Assembly (NCBI RefSeq): GCF_050313795.1 | Contig: NZ_JBNPMC010000002.1 | Coordinates: 1 to 64,000 of the forward strand | Length of the DNA stretch: 64,000 nt | Direction of reading: 5' to 3' | Origin: CAMBRQ01 sp945870325 | GTDB lineage: Bacteria > Bacillota > Clostridia > Lachnospirales > Lachnospiraceae | Shown here: piece by piece, positions 14,607 to 23,364 of the stretch | How positions within the stretch are numbered: the first letter of the stretch is position 1 | Layout: each line of letters starts with the position of its first letter | Notes under the pieces: generated by a model | Seen by the model: the letters and a program-made list of their open reading frames with translations, nothing else | Databases searched by the model: none | What the model was told of the DNA's origin: nothing | Translations under genes and position numbers: made by a program

Positions 14607-14696
14607 AATCGAGTACTCCTTTCTGCGAATATCTTGATAAATGTGGGAGAGAATCGTGATCGAGATAATAGCGGCAATCATAATAGAGGCCTTAAC

Positions 14697-14714
14697 CTGC
14701 CAAAGCATCCGGAG
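14697..14714 (+). repeat. 18-base repeat CTGCCAAAGCATCCGGAG, copy 2
   Basis: Identical to 5575-5592. CTGCCA here pairs with TGGCAG (about 14725-14730) to make a hairpin whose loop carries the shared AGCATCCGGAG. Confidence 0.5.
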
Positions 14715-14835
14715 GCAGCCGCCAGTGGCAGATTTTGTAGATGTACTTTTTATTATAGAGAAATTATCTGGAAAAGCAACAGGTTGAAACCTGGAAAAGG
14801 TTTTACACAGGTCTAATTACAACAATGGATAAGTT

Positions 14836-15768
14836 TCACAAATAAAGCTTCGGAACCATATCCCGGAATAAGGAAAGCAGGTGTGTAAGTTGAACATGCT
14901 GATACCGATTCTTAGGATAGATCAGGCATAACTGTCTCGTGTCATGAAACTGCCGGATCGGATAATAGCAGACATCGGGAATGTATTTGCCCTGTCTTGC
15001 GAAAATCTCAGGGACGAACGTAATGCCAAGTTGTCTGCTCACTAGAGACAGAGCAGTCTCTACATTCTCGCAAGTAAGCCGGATATTAGGATGGAAAAAT
15101 GCAGATTCACACATCTTACGGCTCATGCTTCCCAGAATATGGTCAGAGGAAAGCATGATGAAAGGATACGCAGTCAGTTCGGACAAAGAGATGGTGTCCT
15201 GTTCTGCATAATAAGAAAGTGGCAATCCTAAAAAGGGTGGTTGTGATGTGAAAATGGATGGAACAGCAAGTACAATCCGTTCTTTTGTCAGAATATCGCT
15301 CTGATAATTAATGGTATCCGGCTGGGGAACATCAATCATAAAATCAATTTCGTCATTTTCTAATAGTTTTTTTAGAATATAAGTTGGCTTTTCCACAATG
15401 TGAATTTCACAATTAGGAAAGTCCTCATAAAAGCGTTCTAAAACAGACGGCAGTATGATTAAAGAGCGGTGTGGACTGATCCCAATGCGGATCAGACTGC
15501 GTTTTTCCTGAGATATGTCATTCAGTTTCAGATCCAGTTGCTTCTGGGAGTGAAGAATGGAGATTGCCCACTCATAGAACAAAGTTCCGGCGTAGGTTAA
15601 AGTGACCTCTCCATGTGTACGTTCAAACAATGTAACTCCTGTTTCTTTTTCCAGAGACTGGATGCTAAGAGACAGAGAAGGCTGAGAGATGAATAGTTTG
15701 CGCGCTGCCTTTGTAATGTTTTTTTCTTCTGCAATCGTAATCACGTACTGCAATTGATTCCAATTCAT
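14836..15768 (-). CDS. LysR-family transcriptional regulator
   Basis: This 310-residue protein begins MNWNQLQYVITIAEEKNITK. It has the LysR helix-turn-helix at residues 17-40 (KAARKLFISQPSLSLSIQSLEKE) and the following GVTLFERTHGEVTLTYAG segment. Residues 90-300 form the periplasmic-binding-like effector domain. It is divergent from the chromate transporter genes 125 bases away. A T-N11-A motif (15801-15815) lies in the shared upstream region, so it is probably the activator of those genes and of itself. The effector is unknown. Confidence 0.9.
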   Translation of the reverse strand: MNWNQLQYVITIAEEKNITKAARKLFISQPSLSLSIQSLEKETGVTLFERTHGEVTLTYAGTLFYEWAISILHSQKQLDLKLNDISQEKRSLIRIGISPHRSLIILPSVLERFYEDFPNCEIHIVEKPTYILKKLLENDEIDFMIDVPQPDTINYQSDILTKERIVLAVPSIFTSQPPFLGLPLSYYAEQDTISLSELTAYPFIMLSSDHILGSMSRKMCESAFFHPNIRLTCENVETALSLVSRQLGITFVPEIFARQGKYIPDVCYYPIRQFHDTRQLCLIYPKNRYQHVQLTHLLSLFRDMVPKLYL

Positions 15769-15800
15769 AAGACTCCTCCATAAATACCGTCATAAAGTAC

Positions 15801-15815
15801 ATAGTTAAAACCTAT
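15801..15815. promoter_or_regulatory. Candidate LysR box
   Basis: ATAGTTAAAACCTAT has the ATAG-N7-CTAT (T-N11-A) form of LysR operators. It sits in the 125-base region between the divergent LysR and chromate transporter genes. Confidence 0.45.
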
Positions 15816-15893
15816 TAAAATTATAATAAAACATATATTTTACAAATGTCAAGTGCGCTGTTAGAGTGGAGTCAGGAGGTAGTGATTGAGATT

Positions 15894-16454
15894 ATGGGAG
15901 AAGAAAGAATGAAAACTGGATTGATACTTTTAGCGTTCTTCTTTAAGATCGGATGTTTTACATTCGGTGGAGGATGGAGCATATTGGCGCAGATGGAACA
16001 GGAATTCGTAAATAAGAAAAAGTGGATTACAAAAGAAGAATTATTAGATCTGGTTGCAGTAGGCAAATCCGTTCCCGGCATTATGATTACCAATATCGGC
16101 ATGTTATTTGGCTATCAGATGGCAGGCTGGTTTGGAGGAGTCTGCGCAGTGATAGGAATCGTCCTTCCTTCTGTATTGATACTGTCTGTGATTACTTTCG
16201 GATATGACGTTGTAAAGAATAATTACTGGTGTCACTGTGCGCTGGAAGGAATCCAGGCAGCAGTGGTGCCGATTATCGGAAGCGCCGCGCTTTCCCTGGG
16301 GAAAGAAGTATTCCGAAGCAGAAAAGGGCAAGTGATCTGCCTGGCTGTATTTCTGCTGTGTATGATTACAGATATCAGTAATGTAGCACTCGTTATACTT
16401 GGAGTAATTGCGGCATTTTTAGGAAGAGGGGTGAAGAGACATGGTATATCTTGA
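15894..16454 (+). CDS. Chromate transporter family, first half
   Basis: This is a CHR-domain membrane protein of about 186 residues. The best start is ATG 15894 or ATG 15909; the CAGGAGGT site at 15873-15880 is rather far from 15894, while 15909 has GGGAG 8 bases upstream. The CHR signature FKIGCFTFGGGWSILAQMEQEFV lies near the N-terminus and SVPGIMITNIG follows, with about five or six membrane spans in all. The short form pairs with the second half encoded by the overlapping gene at 16441. Family members move chromate or, more likely in gut anaerobes, another oxyanion. Divergent LysR control is likely. Confidence 0.85.
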   Translation: MGEERMKTGLILLAFFFKIGCFTFGGGWSILAQMEQEFVNKKKWITKEELLDLVAVGKSVPGIMITNIGMLFGYQMAGWFGGVCAVIGIVLPSVLILSVITFGYDVVKNNYWCHCALEGIQAAVVPIIGSAALSLGKEVFRSRKGQVICLAVFLLCMITDISNVALVILGVIAAFLGRGVKRHGIS

Positions 16455-16986
16455 ATTGTTCTGGTCTTTCATGAAGATCGGTTTCACCAGTTTCGGCGGC
16501 ATGTCTATGATACCATTAATCTTAGAAGAGATGCAGTCTCATCAATGGATGACTGCGGAAGACCTGGCAAATCTTGTCGCTATCGCAGAGATGACACCGG
16601 GACCGCTCGGCGTAAACTGTGCAACCTTCGCCGGGACACAGACGGCAGGAGTCCTGGGAGGAATCGTAGCAGTACTTGGCGTACTGATGCCTGCATTTAC
16701 CTTGACATTACTCGTAGCCATATTCTATACCAGATTCCGGAAAAGTGAAGTTATGGCGGAGATTATGAGTTGGGTACGCCCCATCTGCATTGCCATGATT
16801 CTGGCGGTCATCCTGACCTTGGGGAAAGAGAACTATTTTACGGATGGAAAATCAGACTGGATTGCCGTGGGAATCGGTGTCGCGATGTTATATCTAATCA
16901 TGAAAAGGAAATGGACCGTTCCGAAGGTGATAGGGAGTTCAGCAGTCTTGGGAATCGTACTATATACGCTTTCTGGTCTTGTGTAG
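16441..16986 (+). CDS. Chromate transporter family, second half
   Basis: This 181-residue CHR-domain protein overlaps the first half by 14 bases, so translation is coupled. It shows the same signature in variant form (FMKIGFTSFGGMSMIPLILEEM), then LVAIAEMTPGPLGVNCATFAGTQTAG, and about six membrane segments. Two short CHR proteins in tandem form the functional heterodimer seen in many Firmicutes. Substrate as for its partner: an oxyanion, not demonstrably chromate. Confidence 0.87.
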   Translation: MVYLELFWSFMKIGFTSFGGMSMIPLILEEMQSHQWMTAEDLANLVAIAEMTPGPLGVNCATFAGTQTAGVLGGIVAVLGVLMPAFTLTLLVAIFYTRFRKSEVMAEIMSWVRPICIAMILAVILTLGKENYFTDGKSDWIAVGIGVAMLYLIMKRKWTVPKVIGSSAVLGIVLYTLSGLV

Positions 16987-17091
16987 CCTTAAAATCCTGT
17001 AAGAATTCTTGCTTTCTGTTCTCTATTTTTCTTATAATGTATGCAATGAATGAAGCGTGCTGACAGCTTAACCATGAAAAGGAGAACTATT

Positions 17092-17631
17092 ATGATTGAA
17101 GAAATCCAAAAGTATAATCAGAAATTCGTAGAGGATAAGTTATATGAACCTTATCAGACCAGTAAATACCCAGACAAGAAACTTGCCATCTTAACCTGCA
17201 TGGACACAAGGCTTACAGAACTTCTTCCGGCAGCCCTTGGAATCCGCAATGGAGATGCTAAGATTATCAAGAACGCCGGCGGAGTCATCACTCACCCATA
17301 TGGTAGTGTGGTCAGAAGCCTTCTGGTAGCGATTCTGGAACTGGGTGTGGAAGAGATTATGGTCATTGGTCACACAGATTGCGGGGTACAGGGGATGGAC
17401 GGTACCGAGATGCTTGAGAAATTGGAGAAGAGAGGCATTTCCGGAGAACATATCGAGATTATAAGGCATAGTGGAGTTCCTTTAGAAGAGTGGCTGGGAG
17501 GCTTCGAGTCAGGCGAGGAGTCCGTAAGAGATACGGTGGCGAGTTTGCAGAAACATCCCCTGATGCCAAAAGATGTGACAATTAGGGGATTTATGATGGA
17601 TTCCTTAACCGGAAAGTTAAAAATATTGTAA
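17092..17631 (+). CDS. Beta-class carbonic anhydrase
   Basis: This 179-residue zinc enzyme interconverts CO2 and bicarbonate in the cytoplasm. It is read from ATG 17092 with an AAGGAG site 7 bases upstream; the earlier in-frame ATG at 17050 lacks one. Zinc ligands and the catalytic dyad are visible: LTCMDTR (Cys36, Asp38, Arg40) and VIGHTDCGVQG (His and Cys). The length fits the short type II beta-class group common in Firmicutes. It is a single gene with its own terminator. Confidence 0.9.
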   Translation: MIEEIQKYNQKFVEDKLYEPYQTSKYPDKKLAILTCMDTRLTELLPAALGIRNGDAKIIKNAGGVITHPYGSVVRSLLVAILELGVEEIMVIGHTDCGVQGMDGTEMLEKLEKRGISGEHIEIIRHSGVPLEEWLGGFESGEESVRDTVASLQKHPLMPKDVTIRGFMMDSLTGKLKIL

Positions 17632-17642
17632 TGAAAAGAGAG

Positions 17643-17682
17643 TGGGAGTTAGATAGATGAAGTATATCTGACTCCCATTTGG
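17643..17682 (+). terminator. Terminator after the carbonic anhydrase gene
   Basis: TGGGAGTTAGATA (17643-17655) pairs with TATCTGACTCCCA (17665-17677), with one wobble, followed by TTT. Confidence 0.7.
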
Positions 17683-17692
17683 CATTTCCAAA

Positions 17693-17710
17693 CCTTAATA
17701 AATATTAAGG
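17693..17710. promoter_or_regulatory. Perfect palindrome upstream of citrate lyase genes
   Basis: CCTTAATAAATATTAAGG has perfect 8-base arms around a 2-base centre. It lies 85 bases before citD and is the clearest candidate operator for citrate control; the regulator is not in the window. Confidence 0.5.
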
Positions 17711-17795
17711 GAAACTATCTGTCTGTTGTAAGGTTCACATCTTATGATAAGTTCAACAAAGCAAAGAACACGAAAGAAGCAAGGAGGATTATGAG

Positions 17796-18095
17796 ATGGA
17801 AATCAAGAAACCTGCCATGGCAGGAACATTAGAATCCAGCGACTGCCAGGTTACCGTAGAAGCGGGAGAGGGGAAGATTGATCTGGAACTGAACAGTGCA
17901 GTGATCAATCAGTTTGGCAACCAGATACGCAAGGTGACTTTTGAGACTTTGGAACGTCTGGGAGTGAAAGATGTAAAAATTACAATTGTTGATAAAGGGG
18001 CGTTGGATTGTACAATCAAAGCGCGTATAGAAGGAGCGGTATACCGTTCTTTGGAACAGATAGAACATTTGCCATGGGGAGGTGCGATTAGATAA
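17796..18095 (+). CDS. citD: Citrate lyase acyl carrier protein (gamma subunit)
   Basis: This 99-residue carrier subunit of citrate lyase holds the acetyl group on a phosphoribosyl-dephospho-CoA arm. The attachment motif is present: PAMAGTLESSDCQV with Ser14, as in the Klebsiella enzyme. An AAGGAGG site precedes the ATG. The stop codon overlaps the citE start by one base (TAATG). It works with CitE and CitF to split citrate into acetate and oxaloacetate in the cytoplasm. Confidence 0.93.
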   Translation: MEIKKPAMAGTLESSDCQVTVEAGEGKIDLELNSAVINQFGNQIRKVTFETLERLGVKDVKITIVDKGALDCTIKARIEGAVYRSLEQIEHLPWGGAIR

Positions 18096-18994
18096 TGAAT
18101 CCGAATAAGAAACGTTTAAGAAGAACTATGATGTTTTTAAATGCACAGAAGCCGGGATTGATCAAGGATCCTTATATCTACAAGCCGGATTCCATTATGC
18201 TGGATCTGGAAGATGCGGTAGCAGAAAACCAGAAGGATGCGGCAAGATTCTCCCTGTATCATGCGTTACAGGAGATTGATTATCGTGGTGTAGAGCGCGT
18301 GGTAAGAATCAATGCACTGGATACTCCGTACTGGAAAGAAGATATCCGCTGTTCTGTTGCTGGCGGATGTGATGCCATCCGCATCCCGAAGACAGAGTGT
18401 GCCAATGATGTCAAACTGGTGGAAAGTGCTGTAGAATACGCAGAGAGAGAATTCGGCCGTCCGAAGGGAAGCGTGCTGATCATGGCAGCGATTGAGTCTG
18501 CAAGAGGTGTCATGAAGGCGCTTGAGATCTGTGAGGCATCGGACCGTTTATTTGGTATTGCATTGTCAGGAGGAGATTATACGAAGGACCTTCAGACCCA
18601 TATTACCGGAACCGGAATCGAACTTATGGGTGCGAGACAGAATCTGGTCATTGCTGCCCGTGCTGCAGGAATCCAGTGCTTTGATACAGTATACACGGAT
18701 CTTGATAATATGGAAGGATTCCGCCAGGATGTACAGAATATCCATCTGATGGGATTCGACGGCAAATCCATTATCAATCCACGTCAGATCAGTATTGTGC
18801 ATGAGATATATACTCCTTCTGAAAAAGATATTATCTTTGCGGAAAAAGTGGTAACAGAGATTGATACGAAAAAAGCACAGGGAATCGGTGTATTTACCGT
18901 AGACGGCAAGATGATTGACATTGCATTCTACGATGGAGCCAAGAGAACAATTGAGCTTGCAAAAACTTCAGGTGTGTATAAGGGGGACTTATAA
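18095..18994 (+). CDS. citE: Citrate lyase beta subunit (citryl-ACP lyase)
   Basis: This 299-residue protein of the HpcH/HpaI aldolase fold cleaves citryl-ACP into oxaloacetate and acetyl-ACP. Conserved features are PGLIKDPYIYKPDSIMLDLEDAVAENQKDAAR near residues 20-50, VRINALDTPYW, and the metal-binding strand IMAAIESARGVMKALEI with ALSGGDYTKDLQT. Length is normal for CitE. It lies between citD (1-base overlap) and citF (1-base gap) in one operon. Confidence 0.93.
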   Translation: MNPNKKRLRRTMMFLNAQKPGLIKDPYIYKPDSIMLDLEDAVAENQKDAARFSLYHALQEIDYRGVERVVRINALDTPYWKEDIRCSVAGGCDAIRIPKTECANDVKLVESAVEYAEREFGRPKGSVLIMAAIESARGVMKALEICEASDRLFGIALSGGDYTKDLQTHITGTGIELMGARQNLVIAARAAGIQCFDTVYTDLDNMEGFRQDVQNIHLMGFDGKSIINPRQISIVHEIYTPSEKDIIFAEKVVTEIDTKKAQGIGVFTVDGKMIDIAFYDGAKRTIELAKTSGVYKGDL

Positions 18995-18995
18995 G

Positions 18996-20393
18996 ATGAT
19001 AAATGCAGTTGGCAGAGATATTCCGGAAGAGATTTTAGAGTTAACAGGAAAAGAAGTGTTTCATGGTAATCACTATTATGATGGGTATGAATACAGAAAA
19101 CATGGTCCAATGACTAGATGTGTCATTAATTCTAATGGAAGCAAACTGGTAGACAGTATACATGATGTGTTGGTAAAGTGCGGAATCAAAGATGGTATGA
19201 CGGTTAGTTTCCATCATCATTTCCGTGAGGGAGACTATATTGTTAATATGGTTATGGAGGAGATTCATAAGATGGGAATCAAGGACATCACCATCTGTGC
19301 AAGTTCTCTGGGAAAAGCGCATGATCCGATTGTTCCGTATATCGAAGACGGAACGATTACTAATATTCAGTCATCCGGTGTACGCGGAAAGATTGGAGAA
19401 GCGATCTCTAATGGCAAATTAAAAGGGCTGGCAATTATGCGTTCTCATGGCGGCCGTGTCAGATCCATCGTTACAGGTGAGACACAGATCGATATTGCAT
19501 TCATCGGCGCTCCGACCTGTGATGATTATGGTAACTGCCGTGGTATTGGCGGAAAGAGCAATTGTGGCGCGTTATCTTATGCAATGGCAGATGCGCTTCA
19601 TGCAGATAAAGTAGTGGCAATCACAGACTGTCTGGTTCCTTTTCCGAATTTTCCGGCACATATTAGTATGACCAGGGTAGATTATGTAGTGGAAGTGGAT
19701 GCAATCGGTGATCCTGCGAAGATTGCAACAGGCGCTGCAAAACCAACGACAGACCAGAGAAAACTTATGATGGCAGATTATTGTACCCAGTTTGTAGTGA
19801 ATTCTCCGTATTTTAAGAATGGATTCTCTTATCAGACAGGTGTGGGCGGAGCATCCATTGCATCTACTATCTCCCTTGCAAAGGAAATGAAGAAAAGAAA
19901 TGTCCGCATGAGGTTCGGTGTAGGCGGACTTACAAAGCCGATGTGCGATTTGCTGATTAATGACCAGGTGGATTGTCTGTTGGATACTCAGGACTTTGAT
20001 CTGGATGCGGTAGAATCTGTAAAGGATCTGCGTCATTTCCGAATCAGTGCAGGACAATATGCAGATCCATTTAATAAGGGAGCAGTTGTAAATAAACTGG
20101 ATTTTGTCATCCTGGCAGCTCTTGAGGTGGATGTGAACTTCAATTGTAATGTAGTAGTGGGTTCTGACGGAATGATCACCGGAGCACAGGGAGGACATCC
20201 GGACACGGCAGCAGGAGCCAAATGCGCAATCGTTATCGCGCCACTTCTTCAAGGAAGAATTCCGGCAATCTGTACGGAAGTGACAACGGTTACAACTCCG
20301 GGGGAAAGTGTGGATGTGGTTATTACGGATTATGGAATTGCAATCAATCCGAGAAGACAGACAAATTGTAAGGAGGATAACTTAAGCGTGTAA
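18996..20393 (+). CDS. citF: Citrate lyase alpha subunit (citrate:acetyl-ACP transferase)
   Basis: This 465-residue protein is read from ATG 18996, two bases after the citE stop, with AGGGGG upstream. The longer frame inside citE is rejected. It transfers citrate onto the acyl carrier protein in exchange for acetate. Features include TVSFHHHFREGDYIVNMVMEEI, MRSHGGRVRSIVTGETQIDIAFIGAPTCDDYGNCRG and the glycine-rich ACP transferase end VVGSDGMITGAQGGHPDTAAGAKC. It is slightly shorter than the usual ~505 residues but intact at both ends. The ligase and prosthetic-group genes (citC, citX, citG) are not next to it. Confidence 0.92.
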   Translation: MINAVGRDIPEEILELTGKEVFHGNHYYDGYEYRKHGPMTRCVINSNGSKLVDSIHDVLVKCGIKDGMTVSFHHHFREGDYIVNMVMEEIHKMGIKDITICASSLGKAHDPIVPYIEDGTITNIQSSGVRGKIGEAISNGKLKGLAIMRSHGGRVRSIVTGETQIDIAFIGAPTCDDYGNCRGIGGKSNCGALSYAMADALHADKVVAITDCLVPFPNFPAHISMTRVDYVVEVDAIGDPAKIATGAAKPTTDQRKLMMADYCTQFVVNSPYFKNGFSYQTGVGGASIASTISLAKEMKKRNVRMRFGVGGLTKPMCDLLINDQVDCLLDTQDFDLDAVESVKDLRHFRISAGQYADPFNKGAVVNKLDFVILAALEVDVNFNCNVVVGSDGMITGAQGGHPDTAAGAKCAIVIAPLLQGRIPAICTEVTTVTTPGESVDVVITDYGIAINPRRQTNCKEDNLSV

Positions 20394-20453
20394 GGTTGGG
20401 CTTTTATAATGTAGACATCAACAAAAAGAGAAACGAAATGGAGGAAAGGAATC

Positions 20454-21794
20454 ATGAACGAAACAATGCTTGCCCTTCTGGGTTTTGCGACAATTATCAC
20501 AATTATTGTTTTGTTACTGAGAAACGTAACGGTTCCGGCGTTGGCTTTTATTGGGGTGTCTACAGTGACAGCGGCTATCTTAGTGGCAACAGGAACATTT
20601 ACGATTAGTGAGATGGGAGAATTTATCGAAGCAGGTGTAGCCGGAGTACATTCAACGGCGGCATTATTTATCTTCTCTGTATTATTCTTCGGAATTATGA
20701 CGGATGCAGGGATGTTTGACAAGATTATCAATGCTTTGATGAAAAAGGTAGGAAGTAATGTGGTTGGAGTTGCAGTCATGACTTGTGTGATTGCAATGAT
20801 CGGACATTTGGATGGCGGCGGAGCGTCTACGTTCCTGATTACAATTCCGGCGATGCTTCCAGTGTATAAGCGTCTGAATATGCGTCCGACGACATTGATG
20901 CTGATCTGTGTAACCGCGATGGGTGTTATGAATCTGCTGCCATGGGGCGGTCCGACCATGCGTTCTGCAACCGTGCTTGGAATTGATCCGAATGAATTAT
21001 GGATGCAGTTTCTTCCAATGCAGATCGTAGGAATTGTCATTGCATTTGCAACAGCGATTATCTGGGGAAATATCGAGAAGAAGAGAGGCGCGGGTACCGT
21101 ACAGGCAGCAGTTGTGGATGCAGGTGAAAATGTGGCGGCGGAAGTGACGGGAGAAGAAAAAGAGAACGAGCTTGCAAGACCGAAATTATTCTGGTTCAAT
21201 GTGGCTTTGACATTAATCATCATTGTCTGCCTGATCTTCCTGAAAGTACCATCTTATTATACATTTATGATTGGCTGCGCAATCGCCCTTTTCGTAAATT
21301 ATCCGGGTGCAAAATTGCAGAACAAGATTATCAAATCTCACTCCGGACCGGCGCTTATGATGGCGTCCACGATTCTGGCAGCAGGTGTATTCCTGGGAGT
21401 ACTGGAAGAAAGTGAGATTATGGTACACATGGCAAATGTCCTTGCGTCCTTCATCCCGACTGCGATGGGAAGATTCCTTCCATTGATTATTGGAATTCTG
21501 TCCGTACCATTAACATTGATGTTCTGTACTGATTCTTACTTCTTCGGACTTCTTCCGGTATTGATCGGAATTGGGAATGAATTCGGAGTAAATCCGGCGC
21601 ATACAGCAATCGCTATGGTTGTATGCAGAAACTGTGCAACATTCATTAGCCCTGTTGTACCGGCAACTTTCCTTGGAACCGGACTTGCAGGCGTAGAGAT
21701 TAAAGACCATATCAAAGCAAGTTTTGTATGGATCTGGGGAGTCAGCATTGTATGTCTGATTGCAGGTATCGTGCTTGGAGTATTGCACTTCTAA
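20454..21794 (+). CDS. CitMHS-family citrate-metal transporter
   Basis: This 446-residue membrane protein has about twelve spans and conserved CitMHS features: GIMTDAGMFDKIINALMKKVG, IGHLDGGGASTFLITIPAMLPVYKRL, MNLLPWGGPTMRSATVLG and the C-terminal NCATFISPVVPATFLGTGLAGVEI. Family members import citrate complexed with Mg or Ca together with protons. It follows citF by 60 bases with a GGAGGAAAGG ribosome site, so citrate uptake and cleavage are encoded together. A hydrophilic loop around residues 218-240 is rich in Glu and Ala. Confidence 0.9.
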   Translation: MNETMLALLGFATIITIIVLLLRNVTVPALAFIGVSTVTAAILVATGTFTISEMGEFIEAGVAGVHSTAALFIFSVLFFGIMTDAGMFDKIINALMKKVGSNVVGVAVMTCVIAMIGHLDGGGASTFLITIPAMLPVYKRLNMRPTTLMLICVTAMGVMNLLPWGGPTMRSATVLGIDPNELWMQFLPMQIVGIVIAFATAIIWGNIEKKRGAGTVQAAVVDAGENVAAEVTGEEKENELARPKLFWFNVALTLIIIVCLIFLKVPSYYTFMIGCAIALFVNYPGAKLQNKIIKSHSGPALMMASTILAAGVFLGVLEESEIMVHMANVLASFIPTAMGRFLPLIIGILSVPLTLMFCTDSYFFGLLPVLIGIGNEFGVNPAHTAIAMVVCRNCATFISPVVPATFLGTGLAGVEIKDHIKASFVWIWGVSIVCLIAGIVLGVLHF

Positions 21795-21802
21795 CTTAAG
21801 TG

Positions 21803-21911
21803 GGTATTACTGGGTAATACCAGATGTAATAATAGGTTTTGCTTAAATTAGTAAACAAATTGAATGCCATGAAGAGAGACAGATGCCTGTGACGTGGGGC
21901 GTCTGTTTTTC
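21803..21911 (+). terminator. Hairpins ending the citrate operon
   Basis: GGTATTAC (21803-21810) pairs with GTAATACC (21814-21821) without a T-run. Further on, CAGATGCC (21880-21887) pairs with GGCGTCTG (21898-21905) and is followed by TTTTTC, a proper intrinsic terminator. Confidence 0.65.
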
Positions 21912-22064
21912 TTTATGGCGGGAATTGGCAGTACACGGTAGTTCCTGTTTTACCCCAATTCCTAATTTACCCCATCTCTATAGAAAAGGAAGATTTACAG
22001 GGGTAGGGCATGGTGTTAGAATAAAAACTAGCACAGTGAATGCATGCGGAAGGAGTAAAAGCGT

Positions 22065-23141
22065 ATGGACGTATATTGCGACGGGAATTTCTGGAGCCAT
22101 GACGGGTACACCGATCATGAGCGGTTAAGGAAGGTATCGGTGAATCAGGATTTTACATGGGAAGATTTAGAAGGATTTATCCCGGCAATTTATGTAGGGG
22201 CAAGTGGAGTTGTCATGGATCTGTGCATTAGAGTCCCAATTGAGAAAGTCGAAGCATTCCTGGAGAAATGGAATCAAGATGAGAGACTCTCAGAACTGAC
22301 ACATGAAGAATATGAGCAGATGGAGCGGGAGAATCCATTTTCTCTTGAGTTTCAGGCATTGTTGTCGCTTGATGGAGTTGAATTAGTCAGAAGGCAGGTG
22401 TGTGCGACAGGATGGCATCCCCTTCGAACTGAGCAGGAATGTGTCGAAGTAGAAGCAGAAGAACTTAGGAAGGAATATGGGTGTAATCCGAAGAGCGGGT
22501 GGAATTTTGTGAGATGTGCTTATGGATGGCCGGAGGGTGTGAAGTATGAGGCTGATTCGCCAGTGTCAAGGAAGATCAAAGTGACTTTGCAGATGATGAA
22601 GACCCCGATTACAGCAGGGTATTTTACTACAGGAGATTCCGTTGTACCGGAAGAGGTTTGTGAGAAACGTGAGAATGGTTCCGGAAGTGGTTCCGAAAGT
22701 GCTGTGTTAGAAGAATGCAAAGGAAGAGAGATATTCGTTGTGCATCCGGTATCTGGAAAAGAATATAGAATGATATTACAGGGATGTGAACAGGTGCAGT
22801 TGGATCAGGATGCATTTGGCAGACAGCAAGAAGGCGTGGAATATCCGACTTGTTATCAGGTTCTGGCTTATCAGGTGGTGGAGGAGTTCTCGGAAGAGAA
22901 GTTGTCTTCGGAAGAATTTCGGATTCAGGACTGTGCAGACAGTGACCGGCCAAGAAAGAATGGGAAGGGAGACAAAAGGGGTGCATTTGGTTTCTTTGTA
23001 GCAGGAAAAAGGGCTAAGCCATCCATGCATACAGCAGTTTCGTCCTTGCATTTTGAACCGGTTACAGAGGTTTTGTGGAGAGTGATATTCGATGTGGAGG
23101 AGCGTAAGCCCGTGGAGATCAATGGGGAATGTTTCTTTTGA
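22065..23141 (+). CDS. Hypothetical protein, unrecognised
   Basis: This 358-residue acidic protein begins MDVYCDGNFWSHDGYTDHERL. It has no signal peptide and no clear membrane segment. An early segment (FIPAIYVGASGVVMDLCIRVPIEKVEAFLEKW) looks like an alpha/beta core. The middle carries a Ser/Gly/Glu linker (NGSGSGSESAVLEE), and a later part (EIFVVHPVSGKEYRMILQGCEQVQLD) looks like a beta-rich domain. A good AAGGAG site lies before the ATG. I could not place it in a family. It stands alone between the citrate operon and a glycosyltransferase gene, with about 220 bases on either side, so context says nothing about its job. Confidence 0.7.
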   Translation: MDVYCDGNFWSHDGYTDHERLRKVSVNQDFTWEDLEGFIPAIYVGASGVVMDLCIRVPIEKVEAFLEKWNQDERLSELTHEEYEQMERENPFSLEFQALLSLDGVELVRRQVCATGWHPLRTEQECVEVEAEELRKEYGCNPKSGWNFVRCAYGWPEGVKYEADSPVSRKIKVTLQMMKTPITAGYFTTGDSVVPEEVCEKRENGSGSGSESAVLEECKGREIFVVHPVSGKEYRMILQGCEQVQLDQDAFGRQQEGVEYPTCYQVLAYQVVEEFSEEKLSSEEFRIQDCADSDRPRKNGKGDKRGAFGFFVAGKRAKPSMHTAVSSLHFEPVTEVLWRVIFDVEERKPVEINGECFF

Positions 23142-23364
23142 TAGCATGAGAAATTATATGGTGTCTGTATGTATGGCATGAGGTTTATGAAATCTACCGG
23201 GCATCTTTAGAATATCTTTAGAATTTTATAACGACTCTTTTAAGAATTGTCAGGTATATTCATGATTACAGTGATGAGTATGTCTGACAGTTTTTGTTTT
23301 GGCATATATCTATAGAATTGGTAGAGAGCATTTTATACGAAGATAAGATGAGGAGAGAGTAGTT

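Noticed and set aside
19572..20252. 226-codon minus frame opposite citF
   Set aside because: Shadow of citF rich in His, Cys and Arg with no recognisable domain.
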